NCBI GenBank assembly: GCA_052146895.1
Contig: JBKQLZ010000007.1
Span: 1-24,833, forward strand
Direction: 5' to 3'
Source: Palsa-601 sp052146895
Lineage (GTDB): Bacteria > Actinomycetota > Acidimicrobiia > Acidimicrobiales > Bog-793
Length of the DNA: 24,833 bases
Shown in pieces: positions 8,573-16,541 of this stretch (position 1 is the stretch's first letter; the number at the start of each line of letters is the position of its first letter). The position numbers and the translations under genes were made by a program. The notes under the pieces are model-generated. The model made no database searches. It was not told the origin of the DNA and saw nothing but the letters and a program-made list of their open reading frames with translations.

Positions 8573-9126
8573 CGGACATATCCTTTCTCGCGCAACTCTT
8601 CGGACAGGGCGGCTCGGGCGGCGCTCAGCCGGCTCTTCACCGTCCCTGATGGGATCTCGAGTACCTCGGCTACTTCTGCGAGGGTGAGGCCGGCACCGAA
8701 GACGAGACCGAGGACCTCTCGGTGCGATGGACGAAGCGCCGTCACGGCGCTTGCGACCGCGGCCAGTTCTATGCGATCGAGCGCGAGCAGCTCGGGCCCG
8801 GGAGCGCCATCGGAGTGCTGGGACAGGATCTCGTCGTCAACTCCTGACGTCCGGTGTCGGCGCATGCGATCGCGAGCCTTCCGGCGCGCGATGCCGATCA
8901 TCCACGAGCGGACCCTCGAGTCCCCACGGAACTCCGGCGCACCGTGCCAGACGGCAACCATGGTGTCCTGGAGAACCTCCTCGCTCGTGCCTCGGTCGCT
9001 GACGACAATGAGGATCTGCCCGAAGAGGACGCGGCCATGGCGCCGGTAGAGATCAGCGAGAGCTTCCCGATCTTGAGCGGCGACCCGCCGCACGAGCTCC
9101 ACGTCGTACGACTCCAGATGATCCAT
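8569..9126 (-). CDS. ECF-family RNA polymerase sigma factor
   Basis: A protein of 185 residues from the ATG at 9124-9126. Region 2 is visible in DREALADLYRRHGRVLFGQIL, EEVLQDTMVAVWHGAPEF and RVRSWMIGIARRKARDRMRR. Region 4 is in ALRPSHREVLGLVFGAGLTLAEVAEVLEIPSGTVKSRLSAARAAL, with the helix-turn-helix at the end. Regions 1 and 3 are absent, as usual for group 4. I chose this start because GAGGGGG precedes it closely and MDHLESYDVELVRRVAAQDREAL is the normal opening of the family. A GTG at 9241-9243 would add 39 low-complexity residues. The gene overlaps the anti-sigma gene by four bases, which makes it the target of that protein. No ECF-type promoter could be assigned with confidence upstream. 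Confidence 0.9.
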   Translation of the reverse strand: MDHLESYDVELVRRVAAQDREALADLYRRHGRVLFGQILIVVSDRGTSEEVLQDTMVAVWHGAPEFRGDSRVRSWMIGIARRKARDRMRRHRTSGVDDEILSQHSDGAPGPELLALDRIELAAVASAVTALRPSHREVLGLVFGAGLTLAEVAEVLEIPSGTVKSRLSAARAALSEELREKGYVR

Positions 9127-9258
9127 TTCCCCCTCTTCAACCCGTCGGAGAGTTGCCAGAGGACGAGCTGCCATCGAACTCGGTGCGGATCCGCTCAAGA
9201 CTGGCACGACTGACAGGGGATAGCTCTCGGACGTAGATGCCACACCTCGTTAGTAGCA

Positions 9259-9816
9259 GTGAATGACGACATGGTTCGCGAATTTCTCGTGGGGTGCACG
9301 GACTTCGGCCATAGGCTCCTTATTCTTGGCGCGGCACCGGTCGTGGGCATGGCTGCGACATCGAACGGGCTGGGCTACTGGTTGGTCACCTCGAAGGGCG
9401 ACGTTTACCACTTCGGTGATGCCCACTTCTACGGGTCCAAAGCCCACAAGTCTCTTCCTGCTCCGGTCGTGGCCCTCGTACCCACCGTCGACGGTCACGG
9501 CTATTGGTTGGTGACGTCCAAAGGCAACGTCTACCCGTACGGCGATGCCGCCAATTACCCACCCCGCACAAGCGCAATGTTGCGTACTCCCATCGTCGGT
9601 ATGGCGGCCACAGCGGACGGACGGGGCTACTGGCTGGTCGGCTCGAGGGGAGACGTCTATGGCTACGGCGACGCAGTGTCGCACGGTTCAGCCGCGTCGA
9701 AGAAGCTCTCGTCTCCAATTGTGGGAATGGCAGTCACTCATGATGGAAAGGGCTACTGGCTCGTAACCGCTGGAGGCAGCGTCTTCCACTACGGCGACGC
9801 GTCTGCTGGCGGCTGA
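9259..9816 (+). CDS. Short beta-propeller-like protein with four 42-residue GYWLV/GDA repeats
   Basis: A protein of 185 residues with repeats starting near residues 25, 67, 109 and 151 at an exact 42-residue period. Each has P-[VI]-V-x-[ML], a GxGYWLV strand and a [FY]GDA turn. Such repeats are frequent in large secreted or surface proteins of Acidimicrobiia and probably form propeller blades. Here there are only three full repeats plus one partial, and the N-terminal 24 residues have no convincing signal peptide. The protein looks like a truncated member, or one that assembles as an oligomer. The GTG start has no Shine-Dalgarno; an ATG at 9271 is an alternative. It is divergent from the sigma-factor gene, with 132 bases between starts, so it is a candidate target of that sigma factor. 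Confidence 0.7.
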   Translation: MNDDMVREFLVGCTDFGHRLLILGAAPVVGMAATSNGLGYWLVTSKGDVYHFGDAHFYGSKAHKSLPAPVVALVPTVDGHGYWLVTSKGNVYPYGDAANYPPRTSAMLRTPIVGMAATADGRGYWLVGSRGDVYGYGDAVSHGSAASKKLSSPIVGMAVTHDGKGYWLVTAGGSVFHYGDASAGG

Positions 9817-9821
9817 TTAGT

Positions 9822-9840
9822 GCCCGCGGCGCTGGCGGGC
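9822..9840 (+). terminator. Small GC hairpin just after the repeat-protein stop
   Basis: GCCCGC at 9822-9827 pairs with GCGGGC at 9835-9840 around a seven-base loop, six bases after the stop of the repeat protein. There is no T-run. It may end that transcript before the cupin gene. Six pairs in GC-rich DNA is modest evidence. Confidence 0.35.
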
Positions 9841-9921
9841 GGGCCGGCACACGCCGACTTTGACTCTCTTGCTCTGGGTAGTGGCCTTCAGCAACTACGG
9901 TTGTCGGTCGAGGAGGAAAGG

Positions 9922-10461
9922 ATGTTCGATCTCGACGACTTGATCGGAGACTGCACCGCCGCCCTCGGCGAGACGAATCCTCGGCTAGCGATCAAAGAGA
10001 TCCTCGCCAAGGTCGTCTCGGAGCCCTCCTCGGTCGAGAGTGCCCTTCCCCCTAAGCGTGCTGAGCTCGTTCCGCTCTTCTCGTCTCCTGAGCTGACGAT
10101 CGTCAAAGTCATATGGGCTCCCGCGATGGTTCTTCCGCCCCACGATCACCGTATGTGGGGGCTGATCGGCATCTACGGGGGTAGGGAAGACAACCACTTC
10201 TTCCGCCGAACGCCAAGTGGGATTGTGCCGTCGGGCGGAAAGCAACTCTCCACCTCGGAAGTGAGCCTCCTCGGTCAAGACACCATCCACTCTGTAACCA
10301 ATCCGCTTTCCCGCGAGTACACAGGTGCGATCCACATTTACGGCGGTGACTTCATGAACCAGCCGAGAAGCATTTGGGACACCGAGACCATGGAAGAGCG
10401 GCCCGCGAGCGGCGACACCGTTCGCGCCCTGTTCGAAGAGGCGAACGCGACGATCGCCTAG
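9922..10461 (+). CDS. Cysteine-dioxygenase-like cupin (predicted metal-dependent enzyme)
   Basis: A protein of 179 residues with one double-stranded beta-helix domain. The metal site shows as PPHDH (His74, His76). Candidate third ligands are His123 in DTIHSVTNP and His138 in AIHIYGGDF. The WGLIGIYGGRED strand after the HxH is typical of the cysteine-dioxygenase-type branch (COG5553-like), members of which oxidise small thiols or have unknown substrates. The ATG at 9922 is preceded by GAGGAGGAAAGG, the best ribosome site in this area. The frame extends 34 codons further upstream, but that part looks non-coding. The stop overlaps the end of a possible lipoprotein remnant on the other strand by three bases. 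Metal and substrate cannot be assigned from sequence. Confidence 0.8.
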   Translation: MFDLDDLIGDCTAALGETNPRLAIKEILAKVVSEPSSVESALPPKRAELVPLFSSPELTIVKVIWAPAMVLPPHDHRMWGLIGIYGGREDNHFFRRTPSGIVPSGGKQLSTSEVSLLGQDTIHSVTNPLSREYTGAIHIYGGDFMNQPRSIWDTETMEERPASGDTVRALFEEANATIA

Positions 10462-10794
10462 AAGGGACTTAGGGCCTCGCAATAAGTGAGTACGTGTCGG
10501 TAGCAGGAACTGCCCGCCAATGGCCGAACTACAGCGTTCCTCAAGACCAGCGCCGGATCGGCCTCCGTGACATCCGTCGCGAACCGGCTGCCCTGAGCGA
10601 GGGAGGCCTTCAGCGGCGTCGCGGGGGTCGGCCCGGACGAGTTGGAGGGCGCCGCCGATGACGCGGGGCAGCGCTCCCGTGGGATTGGCCCCGCTGCACG
10701 CCCCGCTGCCGAGAGCCACTGCTAGCAGTATGCGGACCGAGACGACGGGCCGACGCGGACCCCGTCTTGCTGCCCCCACATCGCCACGTTGCAC
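10458..10794 (-). pseudogene. Possible frameshifted small lipoprotein remnant
   Basis: This 356-base interval (10462-10818) has no intact gene. On the minus strand one frame, starting at a GTG at 10792-10794, reads RRGPRR, a hydrophobic run VRILLAVALG, then SGAC, like a lipoprotein signal peptide with a weak lipobox, and continues to about GALQLVRADPRD. The frame then turns into Gly/Arg-rich text typical of a wrong frame. A second frame reads protein-like text (KASLAQGSRFATDVTEADPA and on through LAGSSCYRHVLTYC) to a TAG at 10458-10460. One indel near 10615 would join them into a lipoprotein of roughly 100 residues. It could equally be chance in GC-rich DNA. No homologue is recognised. Confidence 0.3.
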
Positions 10795-10818
10795 AGGTCA
10801 TCTCGGCACATCTTCCGC

Positions 10819-11415
10819 TCAGCCGGCGAAAGCTTCGCCCACTGCGCTGCGGTTTCCCGGCGACAACGCGTAACGGAGGTACACGACCCCGCTCGCGAAT
10901 CGCCGCTCGTCCAACAGCTGGAGGTCAAGGAGGACGTGGTGAGGAAGAGCCGATTTTCCGGCGCCGATAAGGACAGGGACGAGGAACAGTTGCAACTCGT
11001 CGACGAGGTCGGCTTCCAAGGCTTGGGCGGCGAGAGCAACTCCTCCCACCGTGATGTCGGCTCCGGCGTTCGCTTTGAGGTGCCGGATTGCCTTGGGGTC
11101 GAAGTCTCCTTCGATGCGCGTCCTGCGACTGGACGGTGCTGGCAGCGTCTTCGAGTAGACGATCTTGTCGGCTGCCTGCCAGATTTCCGTGAAGTCCCGA
11201 ACGACATCAGGCTGATTCGGAATCGTGTGGGCGCTCTCCCAGTACAGCATGGTCTCGTACATGCGGCGCCCGTACAGGTAGATGCCGACCGAGCGCTCGA
11301 GGTCGTTGACGAAGGCGAGTAATTCCTCATCAGGAGCGGCCCAATCGAAGCTGCCCTCCGCGTCTTCGACGTAGCCGTCGAGCGAGGTGATCGCCGAGTA
11401 GATCAGCTTGGTCAC
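10819..11415 (-). CDS. Dihydrofolate-reductase-fold protein (RibD C-terminal-like reductase)
   Basis: A 198-residue protein starting MTKLIYSAITSLDGYVEDAEGSFDWA, the typical opening of stand-alone RibD_C/DHFR-fold reductases. YLYGRRMYETM (about residues 46-56), KIVYSKTL, ADITVGGVALAAQAL and DELQLFLVPVLIGAG follow in family order. These proteins bind NADPH, but most single-domain members have no known substrate and are not true folate reductases. It starts with GTG without a clear Shine-Dalgarno. The stop lies 25 bases before the possible lipoprotein remnant, and the PhnB-like gene lies 74 bases upstream on the same strand, so the two may be co-transcribed. Confidence 0.87.
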   Translation of the reverse strand: MTKLIYSAITSLDGYVEDAEGSFDWAAPDEELLAFVNDLERSVGIYLYGRRMYETMLYWESAHTIPNQPDVVRDFTEIWQAADKIVYSKTLPAPSSRRTRIEGDFDPKAIRHLKANAGADITVGGVALAAQALEADLVDELQLFLVPVLIGAGKSALPHHVLLDLQLLDERRFASGVVYLRYALSPGNRSAVGEAFAG

Positions 11416-11489
11416 CGGACACGTCCGATTCCGTTACGTCTCACTCCATCTATCGGGCGTCCGACTCGATAGGTCTCCGCCCAGCCTGA

Positions 11490-11981
11490 CTAGCGCGGCT
11501 CACGTAAGACCCCGTCTGCGGCTTCCTTCATGGCTCGGAGGTCGAGCTTCTTCATCGTCATCATCGCTTGCATTGCACGATTGGCCCTCTCCCGGTCAGG
11601 GTCACCGAGTACCGACGGCAATTCGGAAGGTACGACCTGCCAACGAACGCCATAGCGGTCCTTCAACCAGCCACAGGCGATCTCCTCGCCGCCATCGGTG
11701 AGGGCCGCCCAATAGTGGTCGACCTCCTCCTCGGTAGCGCAGTCGATCACGAAGGAGATGGACTCGTCGAAACCGTAGTCAGCTGGCCCGCCGTTGAGCG
11801 CGACAAACTCGTTGCCGTCAAGCTCGAACTGGATCGTCATGACAGAGCCGGCCGGCCCCGGGCCGGCGTCACTGTAGTGAGCCACCTGCGTGATCCGCGA
11901 GTCAGGGAATACCGACAAGTAGAACTCGACGGCCGCTTCGGCCTGGTCATCGAACCACAGGAAAGGAGTGATCTTGGGCAT
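11490..11981 (-). CDS. PhnB / 3-demethylubiquinone-methyltransferase-like VOC protein
   Basis: A protein of 163 residues from the ATG at 11979-11981. MPKITPFLWFDDQAEAAVEF, then YLSVFPDSRI, VMTIQFELDGNEFVALNGGP and the end segment YWAALTDGGEEIACGWLKDRYGVRWQVVP are characteristic of the PF06983 branch of the vicinal-oxygen-chelate fold. Despite the family name these are not methyltransferases, and most have no known reaction. The start has GGAGG eight bases upstream; earlier ATG codons in the frame lack one. The tail, with ERANRAMQAMMTMKKLDLRAMKEAADG, is the normal helical extension. It is divergent from the PQQ-type lipoprotein gene across 200 bases (11982-12181), which should contain both promoters; I could not place them. 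Confidence 0.87.
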   Translation of the reverse strand: MPKITPFLWFDDQAEAAVEFYLSVFPDSRITQVAHYSDAGPGPAGSVMTIQFELDGNEFVALNGGPADYGFDESISFVIDCATEEEVDHYWAALTDGGEEIACGWLKDRYGVRWQVVPSELPSVLGDPDRERANRAMQAMMTMKKLDLRAMKEAADGVLREPR

Positions 11982-12181
11982 GCTCGCAACCTCCATCGTT
12001 CGTGACGGTCCTACAGGTGAGACGGCCACTGGCAAGAGAAATCATTGCTGCGGGACCCTTGATCCGCCGCGTATTCCGTCGCTACGACCTCTCAGAACGT
12101 GAGCGCGGTCCCCCGTTGATAGGTCTGCCTCGCCGACACGTACAGGTCCCGTCGATGCAGACTAGGGAATCCGGAGGAACG

Positions 12182-13780
12182 ATGACACGGCCGACTGCCA
12201 GAGACAAGAGAGCGGAGCTGCCTGGACGTGGGCATCCTGCGGCGGAGCTGTTCGTCCGGGTGACTTTGCTCGTCTCGATAACTGTGCTGGCCGCGGCATG
12301 CGGTGGTAGCGCGGCACCGGTCACGAAGGAGTTCCCTGGCGCGGCGGTGCCGACCGGATCGTGGCCGTACCCGAACGGCGACATCGCCAACACTAGGGGT
12401 GCGCCCAACTCGACGATCTCGGCGGCGAACGTGTCCAAGCTGCGGGAGGCCTGGACGTTCAAGCTGGCGGACAAGGACGAGACCGCCGTCGGCTCGCTGA
12501 CCGCTCCGCCGGTCGTGGCAGATGGCGTCGTGTACCTGCAGGACCAGGACGCCAACGTATACGCGCTGGCGCTCGCCACGGGCAAGCTGAAGTGGGAGTA
12601 TCAGATCAACCTCCCGGAGAAGAGCGGGCCTGGGCCAGACGGGGTGGCGGTCGCCGGCGGCGCCGTGTACGGCGACTCGTCGACCTCGGTCTTCGCGCTG
12701 AACGCGGCGACAGGCAAGACGATCTGGGTGGACCGCAGCCTGCTGAACAAGGGCCAGGGGGCATTCGAGATCCAGCCGCAGGTGACCGACGGGCGGATGT
12801 ACTTGGCCAGCGCCTACGGATCGGGTCCCGGCGGCGGCGTCCTGATTGCGCTCAGCGCCGCAACCGGCCGCGTGCTTTGGAAGTTCAACACGGTCCTCAA
12901 CCCGGGCAAGGGTGTGCGGGCTCTCGGCGTCGGCTCAGGCGGGGCCTGGGAGACGCCGCTCGTTGGGAGCGACGGCTCGGTGACGTTCGGCATCGGGAAC
13001 CCGTACCAGAGCATCGGGTCGGCGATCGCCCGTCCGTCTAGGCAGCTCTACACCGACAGCGCGGTCAACCTGGATGCGGTGACAGGGAAGCTGCGCTGGT
13101 ACTACCAGGCCGTGCCGGACGACTTCCAGGACCACGACCTGCAGGCGTCACCGATCTCGGCTTCTATCGGTGGGGTTCCCGTCATCATCACCGGCGGCAA
13201 GACGGGATATGTCTACGCGCTGAACGGACGGTCGGGCGCGCTGCTGTGGAAGACGCCGGTCGGCGAGCACAATGGGCACGACAACGACTCCCTGCTGGCG
13301 CTGTCGCACAAGCTCAAAATCAAGCTGCCTTACACGGTATTGCCCGGAACGCTGGGCGGCATACTGTCGAACATGGCTGTGGCAGGCGGCAGCGTGTACG
13401 TGGCCACAATTGACCTCCCAATCACCTACACCAGCTTGAAAGTGGTCGATGGCGACAAGGCAGCCGGTCCGGAGACCGGGGAGGTGGAGGCGCTCAGTCT
13501 TGCCACCGGCAAGGTTGAATGGGACACCAAGCTCTCCTCGATGCCGCTCGGCGCGGCCACGGTCTCAAACAATCTGGTCTTCACCACTCTCTACGACGGC
13601 GTCCTGATCGCGCTCAAGCGCGGCACCGGCGCGATCGTCTACCAGCACCAGCTGCCCACATCGACGAACGCGCCGATCGCCGTCTTCGGCAACACGGTGC
13701 TGGTCCCGGCGGGCGGCCCCCAGACGTCGGCTTCGGGCGAGCGCGGCAACCCGCAGCTGGTTGCCTACACGGTTCCCTGA
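12182..13780 (+). CDS. PQQ-type beta-propeller lipoprotein
   Basis: A protein of 532 residues. A basic N-terminus, a hydrophobic run VRVTLLVSITVL and the lipobox LAAAC (Cys40) mark it as a secreted, lipid-anchored protein. The rest is built of PQQ-like blades, each with a variant of GxVY followed by ALxAxTGKxxW (for example ALALATGKLKW, ALNAATGKTIW, ALSAATGRVLW and ALNGRSGALLW). The scaffold is shared by quinoprotein dehydrogenases and BamB-like proteins. The DDFQDHDLQA and WETP segments recall alcohol-dehydrogenase-like quinoproteins, but I cannot confirm the cofactor ligands, so catalysis is uncertain. The ATG follows GGAGGAACG. The frame is open 60 codons further upstream without coding character. 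Confidence 0.85.
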   Translation: MTRPTARDKRAELPGRGHPAAELFVRVTLLVSITVLAAACGGSAAPVTKEFPGAAVPTGSWPYPNGDIANTRGAPNSTISAANVSKLREAWTFKLADKDETAVGSLTAPPVVADGVVYLQDQDANVYALALATGKLKWEYQINLPEKSGPGPDGVAVAGGAVYGDSSTSVFALNAATGKTIWVDRSLLNKGQGAFEIQPQVTDGRMYLASAYGSGPGGGVLIALSAATGRVLWKFNTVLNPGKGVRALGVGSGGAWETPLVGSDGSVTFGIGNPYQSIGSAIARPSRQLYTDSAVNLDAVTGKLRWYYQAVPDDFQDHDLQASPISASIGGVPVIITGGKTGYVYALNGRSGALLWKTPVGEHNGHDNDSLLALSHKLKIKLPYTVLPGTLGGILSNMAVAGGSVYVATIDLPITYTSLKVVDGDKAAGPETGEVEALSLATGKVEWDTKLSSMPLGAATVSNNLVFTTLYDGVLIALKRGTGAIVYQHQLPTSTNAPIAVFGNTVLVPAGGPQTSASGERGNPQLVAYTVP

Positions 13781-13874
13781 GCGCTCCACTCTTGCCGAGC
13801 GGCTTCGAGCTGCGAGACCTACCGGACCAAGCCGGCGGCCAAGAGCGGCCCGCTGTACTGAAGAGGAGGCCAGG

Positions 13875-14231
13875 ATGTCCGCTGAGGAGATCGACAGGTA
13901 CCTGTCAGAGGTCGAGGAGCCGAAGCTGGCCACCTTGCAGAAGCTGCGCGAGTCGATCCTCAAGGTGATCCCTGACGCCGAGGAAGGCATTTCTTACGGC
14001 ATGCCAGCCTTCCGAGTCCGGGGCAAGGTCATCGCCGGCTTCGCCGCGTTCAAGAACCACCTGACATATGCGCCCCACAGCGGCTCGGTCCTCGAGCAAC
14101 TCAGCGACGACCTCGCGGGGTACTCGAGATCCAAGGGTGTCCTGCGCTTCGCGATCGACAAGCCGCTTCCCGACGAGCTGGTCGAGAAGCTCATCTCGGT
14201 GCGCCTCCGGCAGGCCTTTGGCGAGCGATAG
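13875..14231 (+). CDS. DUF1801-family protein (YdhG/Fra-like)
   Basis: A 118-residue protein. IDRYLSEVEEPKLATLQKLRESILKVIPDAEEGISYGMPAFRVRGK is the hallmark of DUF1801, followed by VIAGFAAFKNHLTYAPHSG and a GYSRSKGVLRF...KPLPDELVEKLI ending. The fold is shared with a Bacillus frataxin-like iron protein, but for most actinobacterial members no function is established. GAGGAGGCCAGG gives a strong ribosome site. It follows the lipoprotein by 94 bases on the same strand and may be read with it. Genes for DUF1801, PhnB-like and DHFR-like proteins are often found near one another in actinobacteria. Confidence 0.88.
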   Translation: MSAEEIDRYLSEVEEPKLATLQKLRESILKVIPDAEEGISYGMPAFRVRGKVIAGFAAFKNHLTYAPHSGSVLEQLSDDLAGYSRSKGVLRFAIDKPLPDELVEKLISVRLRQAFGER

Positions 14232-14295
14232 CTCCGCCACAGATCGGGGCGTCAGGTCTCGGCTCGCGGGTTTCATCTTGTGACACGCTTAGAGC

Positions 14296-14679
14296 ATGCG
14301 GGCTCGGACGAAGGGTATGTGGTGGGGATGCGCTATCGAAGCGCCGGACCCCGACGCGTTGGCGAGGTTCTATTCCGAACTGCTCGGATGGCCGATCGGT
14401 GACCAAGAACCGGGGACCGCCATCCTCGCCGCGCCCGAGGGGTCAATCTTCATCGTGTTCCAGGAAGCGACCGGCTACCAGGCCCCCGTGTGGCCGCCAA
14501 TAGACGGCGCCCAACGTCCCATGATGCACTTCGACTTTCAGGTCGGCGACCTTGATTCGGCCGTCACTGAAGCTGTCGCCCTCGGTGCGACCGTGGCCGG
14601 CCACCAACCGCAGGAGAACGTCCGCGTGCTCTTCGATCCAGCCGGGCACCCGTTCTGCCTCTGCCGGGACGACGGCTAA
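14296..14679 (+). CDS. Glyoxalase-like VOC protein
   Basis: A 127-residue protein with two beta-alpha-beta-beta-beta modules. The first is GCAIEAPDPDALARFYSELLGWPI and the second begins MMHFDFQVGDLDSAV and ends VRVLFDPAGHPFCLCRD. This is the single-chain VOC fold of glyoxalase I, bleomycin-resistance protein and dioxygenases. Only some of the usual metal-ligand positions are acidic or histidine, so activity is open. The ATG has no good Shine-Dalgarno. It lies 64 bases after the DUF1801 gene on the same strand. The 244 bases that follow (14680-14923) contain no gene I can support. Confidence 0.82.
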   Translation: MRARTKGMWWGCAIEAPDPDALARFYSELLGWPIGDQEPGTAILAAPEGSIFIVFQEATGYQAPVWPPIDGAQRPMMHFDFQVGDLDSAVTEAVALGATVAGHQPQENVRVLFDPAGHPFCLCRDDG

Positions 14680-14923
14680 TCGCGCGACCGTTCGTCGGCG
14701 TGTCCGGCGGGGTCACCTCGGTGTTGCGGTCGGCAGTGGGATGGGACCCAGCCTCGCGTTGCGCAAGCTCAGCCGGGTCGAGGCGCGCCCGATCGGCTCA
14801 TCTGCGCCCTTCGGAGCCCCGCTGTCAAGTCATCAGAGAGCGCGAACGACGGATCCGTGCTCTTCACGGGGTTGGAGTAAGCCCCTCAAGGTCGGCGAGC
14901 GACTAGAGGTGGGTCCGTAGTCC

Positions 14924-16423
14924 ATGTGGGTACGAAGACGCCGTCAGCCGCGGCCAGCGGTTGCCGAGGGAGCCTTCTCCGAGCACGGGCCGACCCGCGT
15001 GGCCCTCGGTACGGCCAAGGCTCCCCCTCGGCGGTACCTCTCCTGGACGGTATTGGCGATGATGACGGTGGGATCCGTCGGCTATCTCGGGTCCGCACCG
15101 GCGACGTCGGTCTTCGGTCTCGCCTCGGTGTTCCTGTACGTCCTCCCTGCATTCGTGTTCCTGGTGCCCGTCTCCTTGGTCGCGGCGGAGTTGGCGTCCG
15201 GCTGGCAGGGTGGCGTTTACAACTGGGTGCGAGAAGGCATGTCCGCCCCGATGGGGCTCTTGGCCGTCTGGTGCGAGTTTGCACAGACGATCTTCTATTA
15301 CCCCGCGCTGCTCGCCTACGTCGCAGGGACGATCGCCTACGTCTTTGATCCAGGCCTGGCCGCCAATGGCGTCTACAACGCGGTCGTCATCATCGTTCTG
15401 TTCTGGGGTGGCGTGTTCATCTCCTCGCGGGGAGTTGGACTCGTGGCAAAGCTCTCTTCGAGTGGGACGCTGATCGGGACCCTGATCCCGGGGGCAATCC
15501 TCGTCGCTCTCGGTATCGCCTACCTGCTGCAGGGAAACCACTCGGCTGCCCCGATGAACACGCACCATCTCCTGCCGGCATGGACGGGTGTCGCCAGCGT
15601 CGTCCTGGTCGTCAACAGCTTCTTCACCTATGCCGGAATCGAGGTGAACGCCGTGCATGTTGACGATCTCCGGAACCCCGGCCGGGAATTTCCAAGGTCC
15701 ATCTTCCTCGCCATGGCACTCGTCCTCGCCATCTTCATCCTCCCCACGCTGGCGATTGCATGGGTGATCCCCGAGAAGCAGATCAGCTTCACGACCGGCG
15801 TCATGCAAGCCTTCAACAATCTCTTTTCGCACTTCGGGATGAAGTTCGCTGTGCCGCTGGTCGCGATCGCTCTTGCGATCGGGTCCCTTGCAGGTATGAT
15901 GGCCTGGCTCGACGGTCCCTCGGAGGGGCTGCTCAGGATCGGACGCGAGCAGGGCTTTCTCCCTCCCTACTTTCAGAAGGTGAACCGCAATGGCATCGAG
16001 CTGCACATCCTCACTGGACAGGCGATGGTGATCACCGTCATCGCCCTGCTCTACGCCTTCATACCGGACGTCTCGCGTGCCTACTGGATATTCGCCGTGA
16101 TGGCCACGCAGATCTATCTCATCATGTACGTGCTGATGTTCATCGCTGCGGTCAGACTGCGCCGGAGGCAGCCGGACCACGCCCGCGGGTACCGTGCACC
16201 GGCTCTCGGTCTCCTGTGTCTCGTCGGCGCTGTGTCGTCGGTGGCCGCTCTGGTCATCGGCTTCATCGCCCCATCGCAGTTCGGCCACTCGAACCGGCTG
16301 CTCTACGCCCTCCTCATCCTGGGAGGGCTACTCGTGATCGGGATCGTTCCTCCACTACTCATGGATCGGCTTCGCAAGCCGGGGTGGAAGGTCGCCGGCA
16401 GCGCGCCGACCCCCGAGCTCTGA
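14924..16423 (+). CDS. APC-superfamily amino acid/amine permease, GadC-like
   Basis: A 499-residue polytopic protein with about 12 hydrophobic segments. The TM1 region YLSWTVLAMMTVGSVGYLGSAP and the following SGWQGGVYNWVREGMSAPMG match the substrate-binding start of APC transporters (unwound TM1 and the E...GG...YxW pattern). The later FFTYAGIEVNAVHVDDLRNPGREFPRS is the conserved TM6-7 segment, and PPYFQKVNRNG and HARGYRAPALG are typical of the glutamate:GABA antiporter branch. Substrates in this branch are amino acids, amines and some organic anions. It lies upstream of the phenol-hydroxylase gene on the same strand, 118 bases before it, so it may import the aromatic or nitrogenous growth substrate. 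The ATG has only a distant AGAGG. Confidence 0.85.
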   Translation: MWVRRRRQPRPAVAEGAFSEHGPTRVALGTAKAPPRRYLSWTVLAMMTVGSVGYLGSAPATSVFGLASVFLYVLPAFVFLVPVSLVAAELASGWQGGVYNWVREGMSAPMGLLAVWCEFAQTIFYYPALLAYVAGTIAYVFDPGLAANGVYNAVVIIVLFWGGVFISSRGVGLVAKLSSSGTLIGTLIPGAILVALGIAYLLQGNHSAAPMNTHHLLPAWTGVASVVLVVNSFFTYAGIEVNAVHVDDLRNPGREFPRSIFLAMALVLAIFILPTLAIAWVIPEKQISFTTGVMQAFNNLFSHFGMKFAVPLVAIALAIGSLAGMMAWLDGPSEGLLRIGREQGFLPPYFQKVNRNGIELHILTGQAMVITVIALLYAFIPDVSRAYWIFAVMATQIYLIMYVLMFIAAVRLRRRQPDHARGYRAPALGLLCLVGAVSSVAALVIGFIAPSQFGHSNRLLYALLILGGLLVIGIVPPLLMDRLRKPGWKVAGSAPTPEL

Positions 16424-16479
16424 CCTCACCAGCTCACCTTGGAGGTAGCAGTCGCTTGGTCGCCTCAAGTGAGTTCTCT

Positions 16480-16509
16480 GTTGTCACAACTATTGGGACA
16501 ACGTATAGT
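16480..16509 (+). promoter_or_regulatory. Sigma70-type promoter overlapped by a palindromic candidate MarR operator
   Basis: A -35 TTGTCA at 16481-16486 and a -10 TATAGT at 16504-16509 are separated by exactly 17 bases, each one mismatch from consensus. The -35 sits in the palindrome GTTGTCACAAC (16480-16490), and GACAAC at 16497-16502 forms a second inverted half-site with GTTGTC. A repressor bound here would block polymerase. The MarR gene at the end of the same transcript is the obvious candidate. The expected transcript start is near 16516. Confidence 0.65.
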
Positions 16510-16541
16510 GGCCAGGAGCAGCCGAGGTGAAAGGGAACTCC

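Noticed and set aside
14680..14923. Open frames in the 244-base gap before the APC permease
   Set aside because: Neither plus-strand frame has a ribosome site, a domain or codon bias, and I saw no tRNA or terminator there.
14903..16288. Minus-strand open frame of about 461 codons opposite the APC permease
   Set aside because: Its composition is rich in Arg, Asp, Glu and His without any domain, the typical complement of a membrane-protein gene.
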